This document shows positions 36,593 through 44,214 of a stretch of 64,000 nt of DNA, piece after piece. The translations under genes and the position numbers were made by a program. How positions within the stretch are numbered: the first letter of the stretch is position 1; each line of letters starts with the position of its first letter. The notes under the pieces are model-generated. The model searched no databases and was not told where the DNA came from. It worked only from the letters and a program-made list of their open reading frames with translations. The stretch comes from Oscillibacter valericigenes Sjm18-20 (GTDB lineage: Bacteria > Bacillota > Clostridia > Oscillospirales > Oscillospiraceae): the NCBI GenBank assembly GCA_000283575.1, contig AP012044.1:1984001-2048000 (forward strand), read 5' to 3'.

Positions 36593-36714
36593 TACGACCT
36601 TTGTGAATGCCCACTGGAAAGCGCCGCCAAGGAGAACGGCGCTTTCTGTCGTTTTTCTCCATTTTTTTGACGATGATTCCAAAAAAAGTACCGTTATTTC
36701 TACAAATAGTTTTA

Positions 36715-36743
36715 TTGACGGTCAAAAAAGCAAATGGTAATAT
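36715..36743 (+). promoter_or_regulatory. sigma-A promoter of the FadR-family regulator
   Basis: TTGACG (36715-36720) and TAATAT (36738-36743) have an exact 17-base spacer. The -10 element lies inside the operator palindrome described next. Confidence 0.75.
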
Positions 36744-36753
36744 GGTATTACCA
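36735..36753 (+). promoter_or_regulatory. FadR/GntR operator overlapping the regulator's own promoter
   Basis: The palindrome TGGTAATA-TGG-TATTACCA includes the FadR-subfamily consensus TGGTnnnACCA (TGGTATTACCA, 36743-36753). It covers the -10 region, so the regulator should repress itself. The same 11-mer in inverted orientation occurs upstream of lplA at 37583. Confidence 0.75.
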
Positions 36754-36771
36754 AACAAGGGAGGCACAGCT

Positions 36772-37464
36772 ATGCAGCTGGAGAAGATTCAATATGCACC
36801 ACCTAAAATTCCGGAGCTTGTTATGAAGGCACTGATTGCCGCCATTGAAAGCGGTCAAATCCGGGTTGGTGAGGAGTTGCCATCGGAACGTGATTTGGCG
36901 GAGACACTGGGCGTGGGCCGGGGTTCCCTTCGGGAGTGTCTTGCCATTTTAGAGTTTTTGGGCGCTATAGAGAACCGGGGGAACCGGAAAGTGGTCGTGC
37001 GGGATGCGGATTACATTCAAAAGGCGAGTTCCTTTGTCCGCGTGTCCAACCAGACGGACACCCAGAGGGATTTCAATGAGTTTCGCCGTATCAATGAGGT
37101 GGCGATTGTAGAGTTGGCTTGCCAGCGGGCCACGGCAGACGACCTGGCCGCCATCTATGAGGCGATTCGACATCTGGAGGCCACGCCGGACGACTATATG
37201 ACTGACGTGGAATTTCACGATGCGCTGGCTGTTGCCAGTCACAATGTCATGCTGGCGGCGACCATTCACCTGGTAAACAGCATGATCGCCGATGTGCGGC
37301 GGCGGTTTTTCGGTTTACAGGATTATCAGCAGCGTACGCAGGATTCTCACCGTGCCATCTATCAGGCGGTGGCGGACCGGGACGCGGTTCGCGCGAAGAG
37401 GGAGATGATTAGCCACCTGGCCATTGTGGAGGAGTTTTCGGAAAAATATCCAGAACGAGATTGA
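36772..37464 (+). CDS. FadR/GntR-family transcriptional regulator (FCD domain)
   Basis: A 230-residue regulator. An N-terminal winged helix-turn-helix (about 12-75) contains GEELPSERDLAETLGVGRGSLRECLAILEFLGAI, the standard GntR signature with the FadR-type recognition helix. A C-terminal all-helical FCD domain (about 90-220) has potential metal/ligand residues at FHDALAVASHN and the DSHRAIYQAVADRD region. FCD regulators usually bind small organic acids such as pyruvate, lactate, glycolate or gluconate. The ATG has GGGAGG 7 bases upstream. Its position beside lplA and a 2-oxoacid/acetoin dehydrogenase operon with a shared operator makes that operon the likely target. Confidence 0.92.
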   Translation: MQLEKIQYAPPKIPELVMKALIAAIESGQIRVGEELPSERDLAETLGVGRGSLRECLAILEFLGAIENRGNRKVVVRDADYIQKASSFVRVSNQTDTQRDFNEFRRINEVAIVELACQRATADDLAAIYEAIRHLEATPDDYMTDVEFHDALAVASHNVMLAATIHLVNSMIADVRRRFFGLQDYQQRTQDSHRAIYQAVADRDAVRAKREMISHLAIVEEFSEKYPERD

Positions 37465-37511
37465 ACAAGAATAAACCTTTTGTGCAATTAAACAATAAAG
37501 TAGCAAAAAAA

Positions 37512-37528
37512 TTGGCACATAGTTCGCA
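37512..37528 (+). promoter_or_regulatory. possible sigma-54 type -24/-12 element
   Basis: TTGGCACATAGTTCGCA has the invariant GG (37514-37515) and GC (37526-37527) with exactly 10 bases between them, and one mismatch to TGGCAC-N5-TTGC. It lies 120 bases upstream of lplA. No sigma-54 activator gene is in the window, so this is only a candidate; sigma-54 control of acetoin operons is known from other Firmicutes. Confidence 0.3.
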
Positions 37529-37582
37529 TTTCTGAGCTTGACTACGGGAGAGCGGGATGGTATCTTAATATTATAATCTAGA

Positions 37583-37593
37583 TGGTAATACCA
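37583..37593 (+). promoter_or_regulatory. second FadR-family operator, upstream of lplA
   Basis: TGGTAATACCA is the exact reverse complement of the 11-mer at 36743-36753. It lies about 50 bases ahead of the lplA start, downstream of a possible TTGACT (37538)/TATCTT (37561) promoter, where bound repressor would block the operon. A small hairpin CCGACG-AC-CGTCGG (37607-37620) follows. Confidence 0.7.
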
Positions 37594-37631
37594 ACATACC
37601 ATTAGACCGACGACCGTCGGTTGGTCAGACC

Positions 37632-38657
37632 ATGACTATGAAAAGGAGTGTTTTTACTATTAGCAGTCTGACGAATTATCTGGAAACAGGATCACAGAAT
37701 CCCTGTTATAATTTGGCGTTTGAAGAGACCGTACTGGCCCGCAGGACGGTGGGGGACTATCTGCTTTTGTGGCAGAACGACAACACCATTGTCATTGGCC
37801 AGAACCAGAATGCCGAAGCGGAGATCAACCGCGCCTTTGTGGAGGAGCACCATATCCATGTGGTCCGCCGCACGACCGGAGGCGGTGCGGTATATCACGA
37901 TCTTGGAAATCTCAACTATTCCTTCATCACCGATGCCGGAAACGCTGAGCGCTTGGCTATGGAGCGATTTACAAAGCCCGTCGTGGAGGCGCTGAAGGGT
38001 TTGGGACTGAATGCGGAGGCCTCCGGTCGGAACGATATACTGGTGGAGGGCCGCAAGGTTTCCGGAACTGCCCAGCGGCTGATGAAAGGCCGTATCCTTC
38101 ATCATGGAACGCTGCTGTTTGACGCAAATCCCGGCATGGTGGCCGGAGCTTTGAATGTAGACCCTAAAAAATTCCAGTCTAAGGGCGCCAAATCCGTCCG
38201 CAGCCGGATCGGGAATATCCGGGAGTTTCTGCCTGAGAAAATGGGCATGACGGATTTCTGGAATTATTTGAAGACCGCACTGGCAGGCGGGGGTTTAACA
38301 GCTGACTCCCTCACGCAGGAGGAGCTGGCCGCCGTCGAGGAATTGAAGCGTACCAAGTACGACACGTGGGAGTGGAACTTCGGACGTTCTCCCAGATATG
38401 ATTTTACCGATAGGCGACGGTTTGACGGCGGAACGCTGGAACCGCAGATTGCCGTGGACAAGGGCCATATCACGCAGATCGTGTTTTACGGCGATTTTCT
38501 TTCGGTCTGCCCGCTGGACGAGTTGACGGAAGCGCTGAAGGGCTGTGTTTTCCGGCGGGAGGACGTGGCGGCGGTGCTGGACCGTTACCCGTTGGCGGAG
38601 TTGTTCGGCGGAATTCAAAAGAGCGAGATTTTGGATACGATGTTCCGCGCGGAGTGA
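37632..38657 (+). CDS. lplA: lipoate-protein ligase A
   Basis: A 341-residue LplA-type ligase (full length, with the C-terminal accessory domain) that activates lipoate with ATP and attaches it to lipoyl domains. Motifs include NPCYNLAFEE, VIGQNQNAEAEIN, RRTTGGGAVYHDLGNLNYSF (about 75-94), the catalytic Lys block ASGRNDILVEGRKVSGTAQR (about 134-153) and HHGTLL. It is the first gene of the operon that encodes E1 subunits, and its lipoyl-domain substrates (E2 and E3) are encoded 10-12 kb downstream. The start is odd: the ATG at 37632 lacks an upstream ribosome site, whereas AAAAGGAG lies inside the frame at 37641-37648. Confidence 0.93.
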   Translation: MTMKRSVFTISSLTNYLETGSQNPCYNLAFEETVLARRTVGDYLLLWQNDNTIVIGQNQNAEAEINRAFVEEHHIHVVRRTTGGGAVYHDLGNLNYSFITDAGNAERLAMERFTKPVVEALKGLGLNAEASGRNDILVEGRKVSGTAQRLMKGRILHHGTLLFDANPGMVAGALNVDPKKFQSKGAKSVRSRIGNIREFLPEKMGMTDFWNYLKTALAGGGLTADSLTQEELAAVEELKRTKYDTWEWNFGRSPRYDFTDRRRFDGGTLEPQIAVDKGHITQIVFYGDFLSVCPLDELTEALKGCVFRREDVAAVLDRYPLAELFGGIQKSEILDTMFRAE

Positions 38658-38676
38658 GTTAGAAAGGAGCAGTTCC

Positions 38677-39675
38677 TTGAAAACGGAAGAAACGAGCTGC
38701 GGAGCGGGCTGGTACCGCGAGGCATACCGGCGGATGGCGCTGATCCGAGCCTTTGAAACAAAGGCCGCCGAGTGCTTTACCCGCAGCGAGCTGGCGGGAA
38801 ATATTCACCTGTATATGGGTCAGGAAGCCAGCGGCGTGGGCACATGCCTGGCGCTGAAGGATACGGATTACATCACATCCACTCATCGTGGACATGGGCA
38901 CTGCCTTGCGAAGGGAGCCAGTGTGGACCGGTCCCTGGCGGAGCTGTTTGGCAAGGAGACCGGCTATTGCCGGGGCCGGGGCGGGTCCATGCACATTGTG
39001 GACGTGAACCGGGGTATCCTGGGGGCCAACGGCATCGTGGGCGCGGGTATCCCGCTGGCGGCGGGCAGCGCACTGGCATCCAAGATCAAAGGAGACGGTG
39101 CGGTGACTGTGGCGTTTTTTGGGGACGGGGCTTCCAATCAGGGGACCTTTCATGAGACGCTGAACATGGCGGCCGCCTGGAAGCTGCCCGTTGTCTTCCT
39201 GCTTGAAAACAACTGCTACGGGGTCTCCACGGAGATTCACCGTATTACCAATACCAACCGTCTTGCGGTCCGGGCTGAGGCATATGGCATCCCCGGAGTT
39301 ACCGTGGACGGTACGGATGTAGAAGCCGTTTTCCACATCGTCGCCGGGGCGGTGGAACGCGCCCGTTCCGGCGACGGCCCCTCTCTTGTTGAGACGATGG
39401 TCTATCGATATCAGGGCCACTATTGCGGAGACCCCGCTGCCTATCGTCCCAAAGAGTACCTGACGGAGGGAAAGTCCAGGGACCCCATCGATAAGGCCCG
39501 GGCGCATCTCTTGAAGCTGGGCGTGAAGGAGACGGAGATCGGGGCCATCGACCGGAGCGTTGCGGCGGAGATTGAAAGCGCATATCAATTTGCGAAGAAC
39601 TCCCCAGACCCGGACCCTGCGGCGGTTATCGACAACGTCTATTCCTCCGACAACGAAAGGAGCGTGCTGAGATGA
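38677..39675 (+). CDS. thiamine-dependent dehydrogenase E1 alpha subunit (copy 1)
   Basis: A 332-residue TPP-dependent E1-alpha of the pyruvate/acetoin dehydrogenase type. The TPP-binding motif starts at GDGASNQGTFHETLNMAAAWKLP, with the Mg-binding Asn in ENNCYG. Other conserved blocks are STHRGHGHCLAKG (about 68-80) and GRGGSMHI. It decarboxylates a 2-oxoacid or cleaves acetoin and passes the acyl group to an E2 lipoyl arm. The start is a TTG at 38677 with AAAGGAG 8 bases upstream; the longer in-frame extension overlaps lplA and lacks a ribosome site. The stop overlaps the E1-beta start (ATGA). It is a paralogue of the gene at 45470. Confidence 0.92.
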   Translation: MKTEETSCGAGWYREAYRRMALIRAFETKAAECFTRSELAGNIHLYMGQEASGVGTCLALKDTDYITSTHRGHGHCLAKGASVDRSLAELFGKETGYCRGRGGSMHIVDVNRGILGANGIVGAGIPLAAGSALASKIKGDGAVTVAFFGDGASNQGTFHETLNMAAAWKLPVVFLLENNCYGVSTEIHRITNTNRLAVRAEAYGIPGVTVDGTDVEAVFHIVAGAVERARSGDGPSLVETMVYRYQGHYCGDPAAYRPKEYLTEGKSRDPIDKARAHLLKLGVKETEIGAIDRSVAAEIESAYQFAKNSPDPDPAAVIDNVYSSDNERSVLR

Positions 39676-40646
39676 AGCTCACCGTCAGCAAGGCCATCGG
39701 CCAGGCGCTTCACGAGGAGATGGAGCGGGACAAAAATGTAATTTTACTGGGCGAAGACGTGGGCGTTATGGGCAATGTCTTCGCCATAACCAGAGGCTTT
39801 CGGGACGAGTTCGGTCCCGACCGGGTCATCGATACTCCCATCAGCGAATCCGGCTTCACCGGAATTGCCGTAGGTGCGGCTATGAGAGGTCTGCGGCCCG
39901 TGGTGGAGTGGATGTACGACGACTTTATCACGGTGTGCCTTGACCCGGTAATGAATCAGGCGGCAAAGCTGCGGTACATGACCGGGGGGCAGGTAAAAAT
40001 CCCCATGGTCTTTCGGGCGCCCATGGGCGCGGGGCGGCGAAACGCCGGACAGCATTCCCAGTGTCTGGAGGCGCTGTTTACCCACATTCCCGGACTGAAG
40101 GTGGTTTGTCCATCCACGGCGGCGGACGCCAAGGGCCTTTTGAAGGCTGCGATCCGGGATGACGACCCTGTGGTGTTTCTGGAACACAAACTGCTTTACG
40201 CCAGAAAGGAAGAACTGCCCGACAGCGAGTATATCGTCCCTCTGGGCAAGGCTGATATCAAGCGTCCCGGCAAAGACGTGACGATTCTCACATGGTCCCG
40301 TCAGGTCTTTTTTGCGCTGGAAGCCGCCGAGACTCTGGCGGCGGAGGGCATTGACGCGGAGGTCGTGGACCTTCGGACGCTGGTGCCTCTGGACTGGGAG
40401 GCGATAAAAGCCTCCGTCTGCAAAACTCACAACGTAATCGTTGTGGAGGAGGGCGTAAAGCGCGGCGGCGTGGGCGCGGAGCTGTCTGCGCAGATTACGG
40501 AGGAACTGTTTGACGAGCTGGATTCCCCTGTGGGCCGCGTGGCGGGGCTGAACGTGGTTTCCCCCTTTTCCCCGGTGCTGGAGGATGCGGAATTTCCCCA
40601 TCCAGAGGATATTGCAGCCGGCGTGAAAAAAACGCTGGGCCGCTGA
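39672..40646 (+). CDS. thiamine-dependent dehydrogenase E1 beta subunit (copy 1)
   Basis: A 324-residue E1-beta with the transketolase pyrimidine-binding domain (about 1-180; LGEDVGVMGNVFAITRG, DTPISESGFTGIAVGAAM) and the transketolase C-terminal domain (about 195-320; VEEGVKRGGVGAELSAQI). With the upstream E1-alpha it forms the alpha2-beta2 E1. The start overlaps the alpha stop by four bases, so translation is coupled. AcoB and PdhB are about the same length, so the substrate (acetoin, pyruvate or another 2-oxoacid) cannot be set from the subunit alone. It is a paralogue of the gene at 46478. Confidence 0.93.
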   Translation: MKLTVSKAIGQALHEEMERDKNVILLGEDVGVMGNVFAITRGFRDEFGPDRVIDTPISESGFTGIAVGAAMRGLRPVVEWMYDDFITVCLDPVMNQAAKLRYMTGGQVKIPMVFRAPMGAGRRNAGQHSQCLEALFTHIPGLKVVCPSTAADAKGLLKAAIRDDDPVVFLEHKLLYARKEELPDSEYIVPLGKADIKRPGKDVTILTWSRQVFFALEAAETLAAEGIDAEVVDLRTLVPLDWEAIKASVCKTHNVIVVEEGVKRGGVGAELSAQITEELFDELDSPVGRVAGLNVVSPFSPVLEDAEFPHPEDIAAGVKKTLGR

Positions 40647-40658
40647 GGGGGAACGCAT

Positions 40659-41150
40659 ATGGCTGAGAAAATGAGACTTCACGCGTCACCCTATGCAAAA
40701 AAAACGGCGAGGGAGCTGGGTGTGGTATTAGGGACCCTGACCGGTACCGGTCCCGGTGGACGGATTGTCTGGCGGGATGTGGAGGCCGCGTCAAAGACGG
40801 CGGAAAAGCCATCCGGCGGCATGATAGCCGGATATTACACCACGGCAGATGTGAGTGAGCTGCTAATGGCGCTGAAAACTCTGAGCGGAGCGCTGACTTT
40901 TCCCGCCTTCGCGGAGCGGGCCGCAGCCCGGCTAAACGTGCCGGTCCGGTTTTCCGGAAACGGCGTGGAGGGCGCGCTCCCCGCGCTGATATCCGGCGAG
41001 ACCATTGCAATGGCGGTGGGGCACCCCACGGATGGACATGTGCGTATATATATGGTTTATGATTCCGCCGCGGTGAGCGATGAAATGGCGGCGGATATGC
41101 TGCGGTCCATGAGTCGGCTGCTGGAAAAGCCGCTGACCATGCTGGTGTGA
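40659..41150 (+). CDS. small degenerate E2-like protein (PSBD plus truncated acyltransferase fold)
   Basis: A 163-residue protein that starts directly with a peripheral subunit-binding domain (about 7-43: ASPYAKKTARELGVVLGTLTGTGPGGRI, then the DVEAA end). The following segment (about 55-163) resembles pieces of an E2 acyltransferase domain and ends LLEKPLTMLV, parallel to LLENPYMLLV of the full E2 at 47480. It has no lipoyl domain. The active-site DHRVVDG of E2 is replaced by DSAAVSDE, so the catalytic His and Asp are lost. It cannot be a working transacylase. The PSBD should still bind E1 or E3, so an adaptor, regulatory or assembly role is plausible. The ATG follows GAGGGGGAACGCAT. Confidence 0.8.
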   Translation: MAEKMRLHASPYAKKTARELGVVLGTLTGTGPGGRIVWRDVEAASKTAEKPSGGMIAGYYTTADVSELLMALKTLSGALTFPAFAERAAARLNVPVRFSGNGVEGALPALISGETIAMAVGHPTDGHVRIYMVYDSAAVSDEMAADMLRSMSRLLEKPLTMLV

Positions 41151-41159
41151 GAACAAAGA

Positions 41160-41182
41160 GGGAACGCGCAAAGTGCGTTCCC
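41160..41182 (+). terminator. hairpin between the copy-1 dehydrogenase operon and the converging MBL gene
   Basis: GGGAACGCGC / GTGCGTTCCC (one mismatch) with an AAA loop lies 10 bases after the stop of the E2-like gene. There is no clear T-run, so termination strength is uncertain. Confidence 0.5.
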
Positions 41183-41189
41183 GGAGGAT

Positions 41190-41903
41190 TTATTCAAAGA
41201 TTTCTCGCTGGAGCGGCTCCAGAAACAACCGCAGATCCTCCACATGGACTCGTTCCGCGGCTTTGAGCACCGCCCGGCGATAACCGAAAATATCGTCTGA
41301 TGCAAAGGGCAGGTGATACACAGCCAGACGGCGGGGACGAATGAACTGCTCAATAAACCGCCGCCCTTTCTCTAACGTAATCCATGGAAAATCCAGCAGA
41401 GCCAGGTCCACCGGGCCGGTTTCCTGCAAGAACTCCCGCAGGGCGGGGCTGGCCACGGCGCAGTCCCCGGGAATCAGGACCCGGAAGCCGCTCCGGTCCA
41501 GAAGGCATCCATAATGAGCCACTTTTGCGTATTGTTCCCCCTCGTGGGGCAGGCGGATGAACTGTATGGACAGTTCCGGCAGGAATAGCTGCTCCCGCGG
41601 ACGGGAGAGCAGAAGCTGATTTTCAAACCGACGTTCCGGCAGAATCGCCTCCGCAAAAGGCCATCGTTCCAACGCCTGCCGGGTTAGACGCTGAGAGAAG
41701 TGGTCCGGGTGGCAGTGGGTGTAAAAAATCAGATTTGGCTCTGCAAAATCCGGATGGGCGGCCACAGCTGCCTTTAGTCCGGGATAGAGCGTGGAAAACC
41801 CGGAGACGGCTTTATCATGCAGAGCGTCCACCCACAGGCGGATGCCGCCGAGATGCAGGGCCGCGCCGGCATTGGCGCTGAGTGTGATCTGACATATCGA
41901 CAT
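41190..41903 (-). CDS. MBL-fold hydrolase (UlaG/RNase-Z-like beta-lactamase fold)
   Basis: A 237-residue MBL-fold protein with a canonical zinc motif THCHPDHF (about 62-69: H63, H65, D67, H68). A metal-bridging Asp is likely in LIPGDCAVA (about 140-148), and a terminal His in YHLPFAS (about 196-202). It resembles the UlaG-like group of cytoplasmic MBL enzymes in lacking a signal peptide. The ATG at 41903 has AAAGGAG about 10 bases upstream; a longer in-frame start at 41942 lacks one. It faces the copy-1 dehydrogenase operon. Substrate unknown; placement in the island hints at a thioester or lactone hydrolase, which is inference only. Confidence 0.8.
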   Translation of the reverse strand: MSICQITLSANAGAALHLGGIRLWVDALHDKAVSGFSTLYPGLKAAVAAHPDFAEPNLIFYTHCHPDHFSQRLTRQALERWPFAEAILPERRFENQLLLSRPREQLFLPELSIQFIRLPHEGEQYAKVAHYGCLLDRSGFRVLIPGDCAVASPALREFLQETGPVDLALLDFPWITLEKGRRFIEQFIRPRRLAVYHLPFASDDIFGYRRAVLKAAERVHVEDLRLFLEPLQREIFE

Positions 41904-41984
41904 GTCGCAGGTGCTCCTTTGGGTAAGAGTTGAATAAATTTTCATTTTAAATATCTGAGATAACTTATTGTCAGTATAACACAT

Positions 41985-42291
41985 CTTTTAAAGAAAGCCA
42001 AAAAAATTTGGATTTTTTGAAGAGCTTATAAGTTTCATAAAGAATTCTTCAATAATTTAAATCGTTAAATTAAAATTTGGTGTTTTAACAATCGAAAAAC
42101 CGCAATTGATATTTGATTTTTAAAGAATTTATTTGTCCACGTTAACAGAAAATTCATATTTTTCTGTGGAGCGGATCTGACGGAAGAATGGTATCCTGCG
42201 CCACATTCGGAGAGCACGGTTGATTATCCGAAAACAGGTGCATGAATATTCCAACGGGAAGACCGCAGCATCAACAGGAGGGATTGATTGA
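41985..42291 (+). promoter_or_regulatory. AT-rich control region upstream of the DctQMP TRAP operon
   Basis: No gene is present. The stretch is much more AT-rich than its surroundings and contains imperfect inverted repeats (for example GTTAAA near 42064 with TTTTAAC near 42087). No clean sigma-A hexamer pair or TGGTnnnACCA operator is found, so the regulator of the TRAP genes is not evident. The ribosome site AGGAGG precedes the first gene. Confidence 0.4.
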
Positions 42292-42816
42292 ATGAGAGTC
42301 TACAAAAAGATCATGGACGTCATTGCCGGAATTGAGAAGGTCGTTCTCAGTGCGGTTCTGGTTTTTGTCACCGTGATCACCTTCGCAAATGTCTTGGTCC
42401 GCAAACTGAGCGACAGCCAGTTTGCCTGGACGGAAGAGCTGGTTATCAACCTGTTCGTTCTGATGATCATGCTGGGCTGTGCATTGGGTGCACGGGAGGG
42501 CAGTCTGATTAGCCTGTCCCTGATTTTTGACCGCCTGAAGGGCGGCGGGAAAAAGGTGTTCGTGCTGATTATCACAGCGGCTAACACCGTCTTCTGGGTT
42601 ATTTTGTTAAAGACCGGCATCGATAAGGTCCTGACTCAGATTGCCAACGGCAAGCACACCTTCTCCCTCAACTGGCCCGAGTGGGTATTCACCATCTTTC
42701 TGCCCATCGGCTGCGTATTTTTGATCCTGCACACAATTGAATTCTGCATCGATACACTGACCGATAACGTACTCTCCGTGAAACCAGATGAGAAAGAGGA
42801 AGGAGGAAACGACTAA
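42292..42816 (+). CDS. TRAP transporter small permease (DctQ type)
   Basis: A 174-residue membrane protein with four hydrophobic helices (about 17-37, 50-70, 88-108, 129-150), as in the DctQ family. The characteristic block FAWTEELVINLFVLMIMLGCALGARE lies at about 44-69. It is the small membrane subunit that pairs with DctM. Its stop overlaps the large permease ATG (TAATG). It belongs to the DctQ-DctM-DctP order here, with the binding protein last. Confidence 0.92.
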   Translation: MRVYKKIMDVIAGIEKVVLSAVLVFVTVITFANVLVRKLSDSQFAWTEELVINLFVLMIMLGCALGAREGSLISLSLIFDRLKGGGKKVFVLIITAANTVFWVILLKTGIDKVLTQIANGKHTFSLNWPEWVFTIFLPIGCVFLILHTIEFCIDTLTDNVLSVKPDEKEEGGND

Positions 42817-44135
42817 TGATAAACCTGATTCTATTTGGTTCCTTCTTCATTATGCTGTTTCTGAACATCCCCATTTGCGCAAGTCTTGGACTGTCGTCCA
42901 TTCTGGCGATGATCTACTCCGGGGATAAACTCTCCGTGGTTCCCACCAATATTTACAACGGCATGGCAAAGTTCCTGCTGCTGGCCATCCCGTTCTTCGT
43001 CCTCTCCGGCAACATCATGGCAAAGGCCGGAATCTCTACCCGTCTGGTGCAGTTTATTGATGACTGCATTGGCCACCGCCGCGGCGGTATCGCCATCGTG
43101 TGTGTTATCGTAGCCTGTTTCTTTGGCGCGATTTCCGGCTCCGGCCCGGCCACTGTGGCGGCTTTGGGTATCATCCTGATTCCCGCTATGATTAACCGCG
43201 GCGGCTTCTCCGCACCCTTCTCCTCCGCCCTGATGGCGACGGCTTCTTCTATTGCTATCGTCATTCCGCCTTCCATCGCGTTTGTGGTGTATGCATCTCT
43301 GGTCAGCGATACCTCTGTGGGTGACATGTTCATGGGTGGTATCCTTCCCGGTATTATGATGGGTCTTGCTTTGGTGGTCATTATCATGATCGAGGTTCGC
43401 CGCAAGGGCCTGACAGTCTCCCGGGAGCGGGCTACCTGGGGCCAGAGATGGAAGTCTTTTCGCAGCGCATTTTGGGGCTTTCTGATGCCCGTCATTATTC
43501 TTGGCGGCATCTATGGCGGTTTCTTCACTCCTACCGAGGCGGCAGCTGTCTCCGTAGTATACGGTCTGATCGTTGGTGTGTTTATTTACCGTGAGGTTAA
43601 ACTTCGGGATCTGTACGACCTGTTGGTCGATTCCGGCAAGACCACCGGTGGCATCATGCTTATCATCGGTGGTGCCACTCTGTTCTCCTATATCTGCACG
43701 GTCCACGGTATTTCCGGTGCGGCTCAGCAGCTGCTGCTGAGTATCTCTGCCAACAAGTACGTGTTCCTGCTAATTGTCAACGTGATCTTCCTGATTGCCG
43801 GCTGTTTTGTAGACGCCAACTCCGCCATGTACATCTTCATTCCGATCATGTGGCCTGTGGCAAAGCAGCTGGGCATCGATCCGGTTCACTTCGGTGTACT
43901 GTCCACTGTGAACTTGGCTATTGGTCAGGTGACACCCCCCGTGGGCGTGAATCTGTTCGTGGCCATTGGCGTCAGCGACAAGCTGAAGGATATCAGGGAT
44001 AAGACAAGGGTCACGATTGAATCGATGTCCAGAGCTGTATGGCCCATGATTATCGCCTGCATCATCACGCTGCTGATCGTCACCTATATTCCTTTCTTCT
44101 CCACTGTGTTCCTAGGCACCGCGTCTGCGGCCTGA
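42816..44135 (+). CDS. TRAP transporter large permease (DctM type)
   Basis: A 439-residue polytopic protein with about 12 helices. DctM hallmarks include LAIPFFVLSGNIMAKAGIS (about 49-67), CFFGAISGSGPATVAALGIILIPAM (about 103-127), IPPSIAFVVYASLVSDTSVGDMFMGGILPGI, and ITPPVG-type GQVTPPVGVNLFVA (about 370-383). It forms the ion-coupled channel with the DctQ subunit. The overlap with the upstream stop indicates coupled translation. Elevator-type secondary uptake of an organic acid is the family role. Confidence 0.94.
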   Translation: MINLILFGSFFIMLFLNIPICASLGLSSILAMIYSGDKLSVVPTNIYNGMAKFLLLAIPFFVLSGNIMAKAGISTRLVQFIDDCIGHRRGGIAIVCVIVACFFGAISGSGPATVAALGIILIPAMINRGGFSAPFSSALMATASSIAIVIPPSIAFVVYASLVSDTSVGDMFMGGILPGIMMGLALVVIIMIEVRRKGLTVSRERATWGQRWKSFRSAFWGFLMPVIILGGIYGGFFTPTEAAAVSVVYGLIVGVFIYREVKLRDLYDLLVDSGKTTGGIMLIIGGATLFSYICTVHGISGAAQQLLLSISANKYVFLLIVNVIFLIAGCFVDANSAMYIFIPIMWPVAKQLGIDPVHFGVLSTVNLAIGQVTPPVGVNLFVAIGVSDKLKDIRDKTRVTIESMSRAVWPMIIACIITLLIVTYIPFFSTVFLGTASAA

Positions 44136-44214
44136 TTCAAGGATCTGCCATCACGCAAGTGATTTCAGATAACGCAACTTGATTACGCAACCAAAATTTT
44201 AAGGAGGAAAAACA

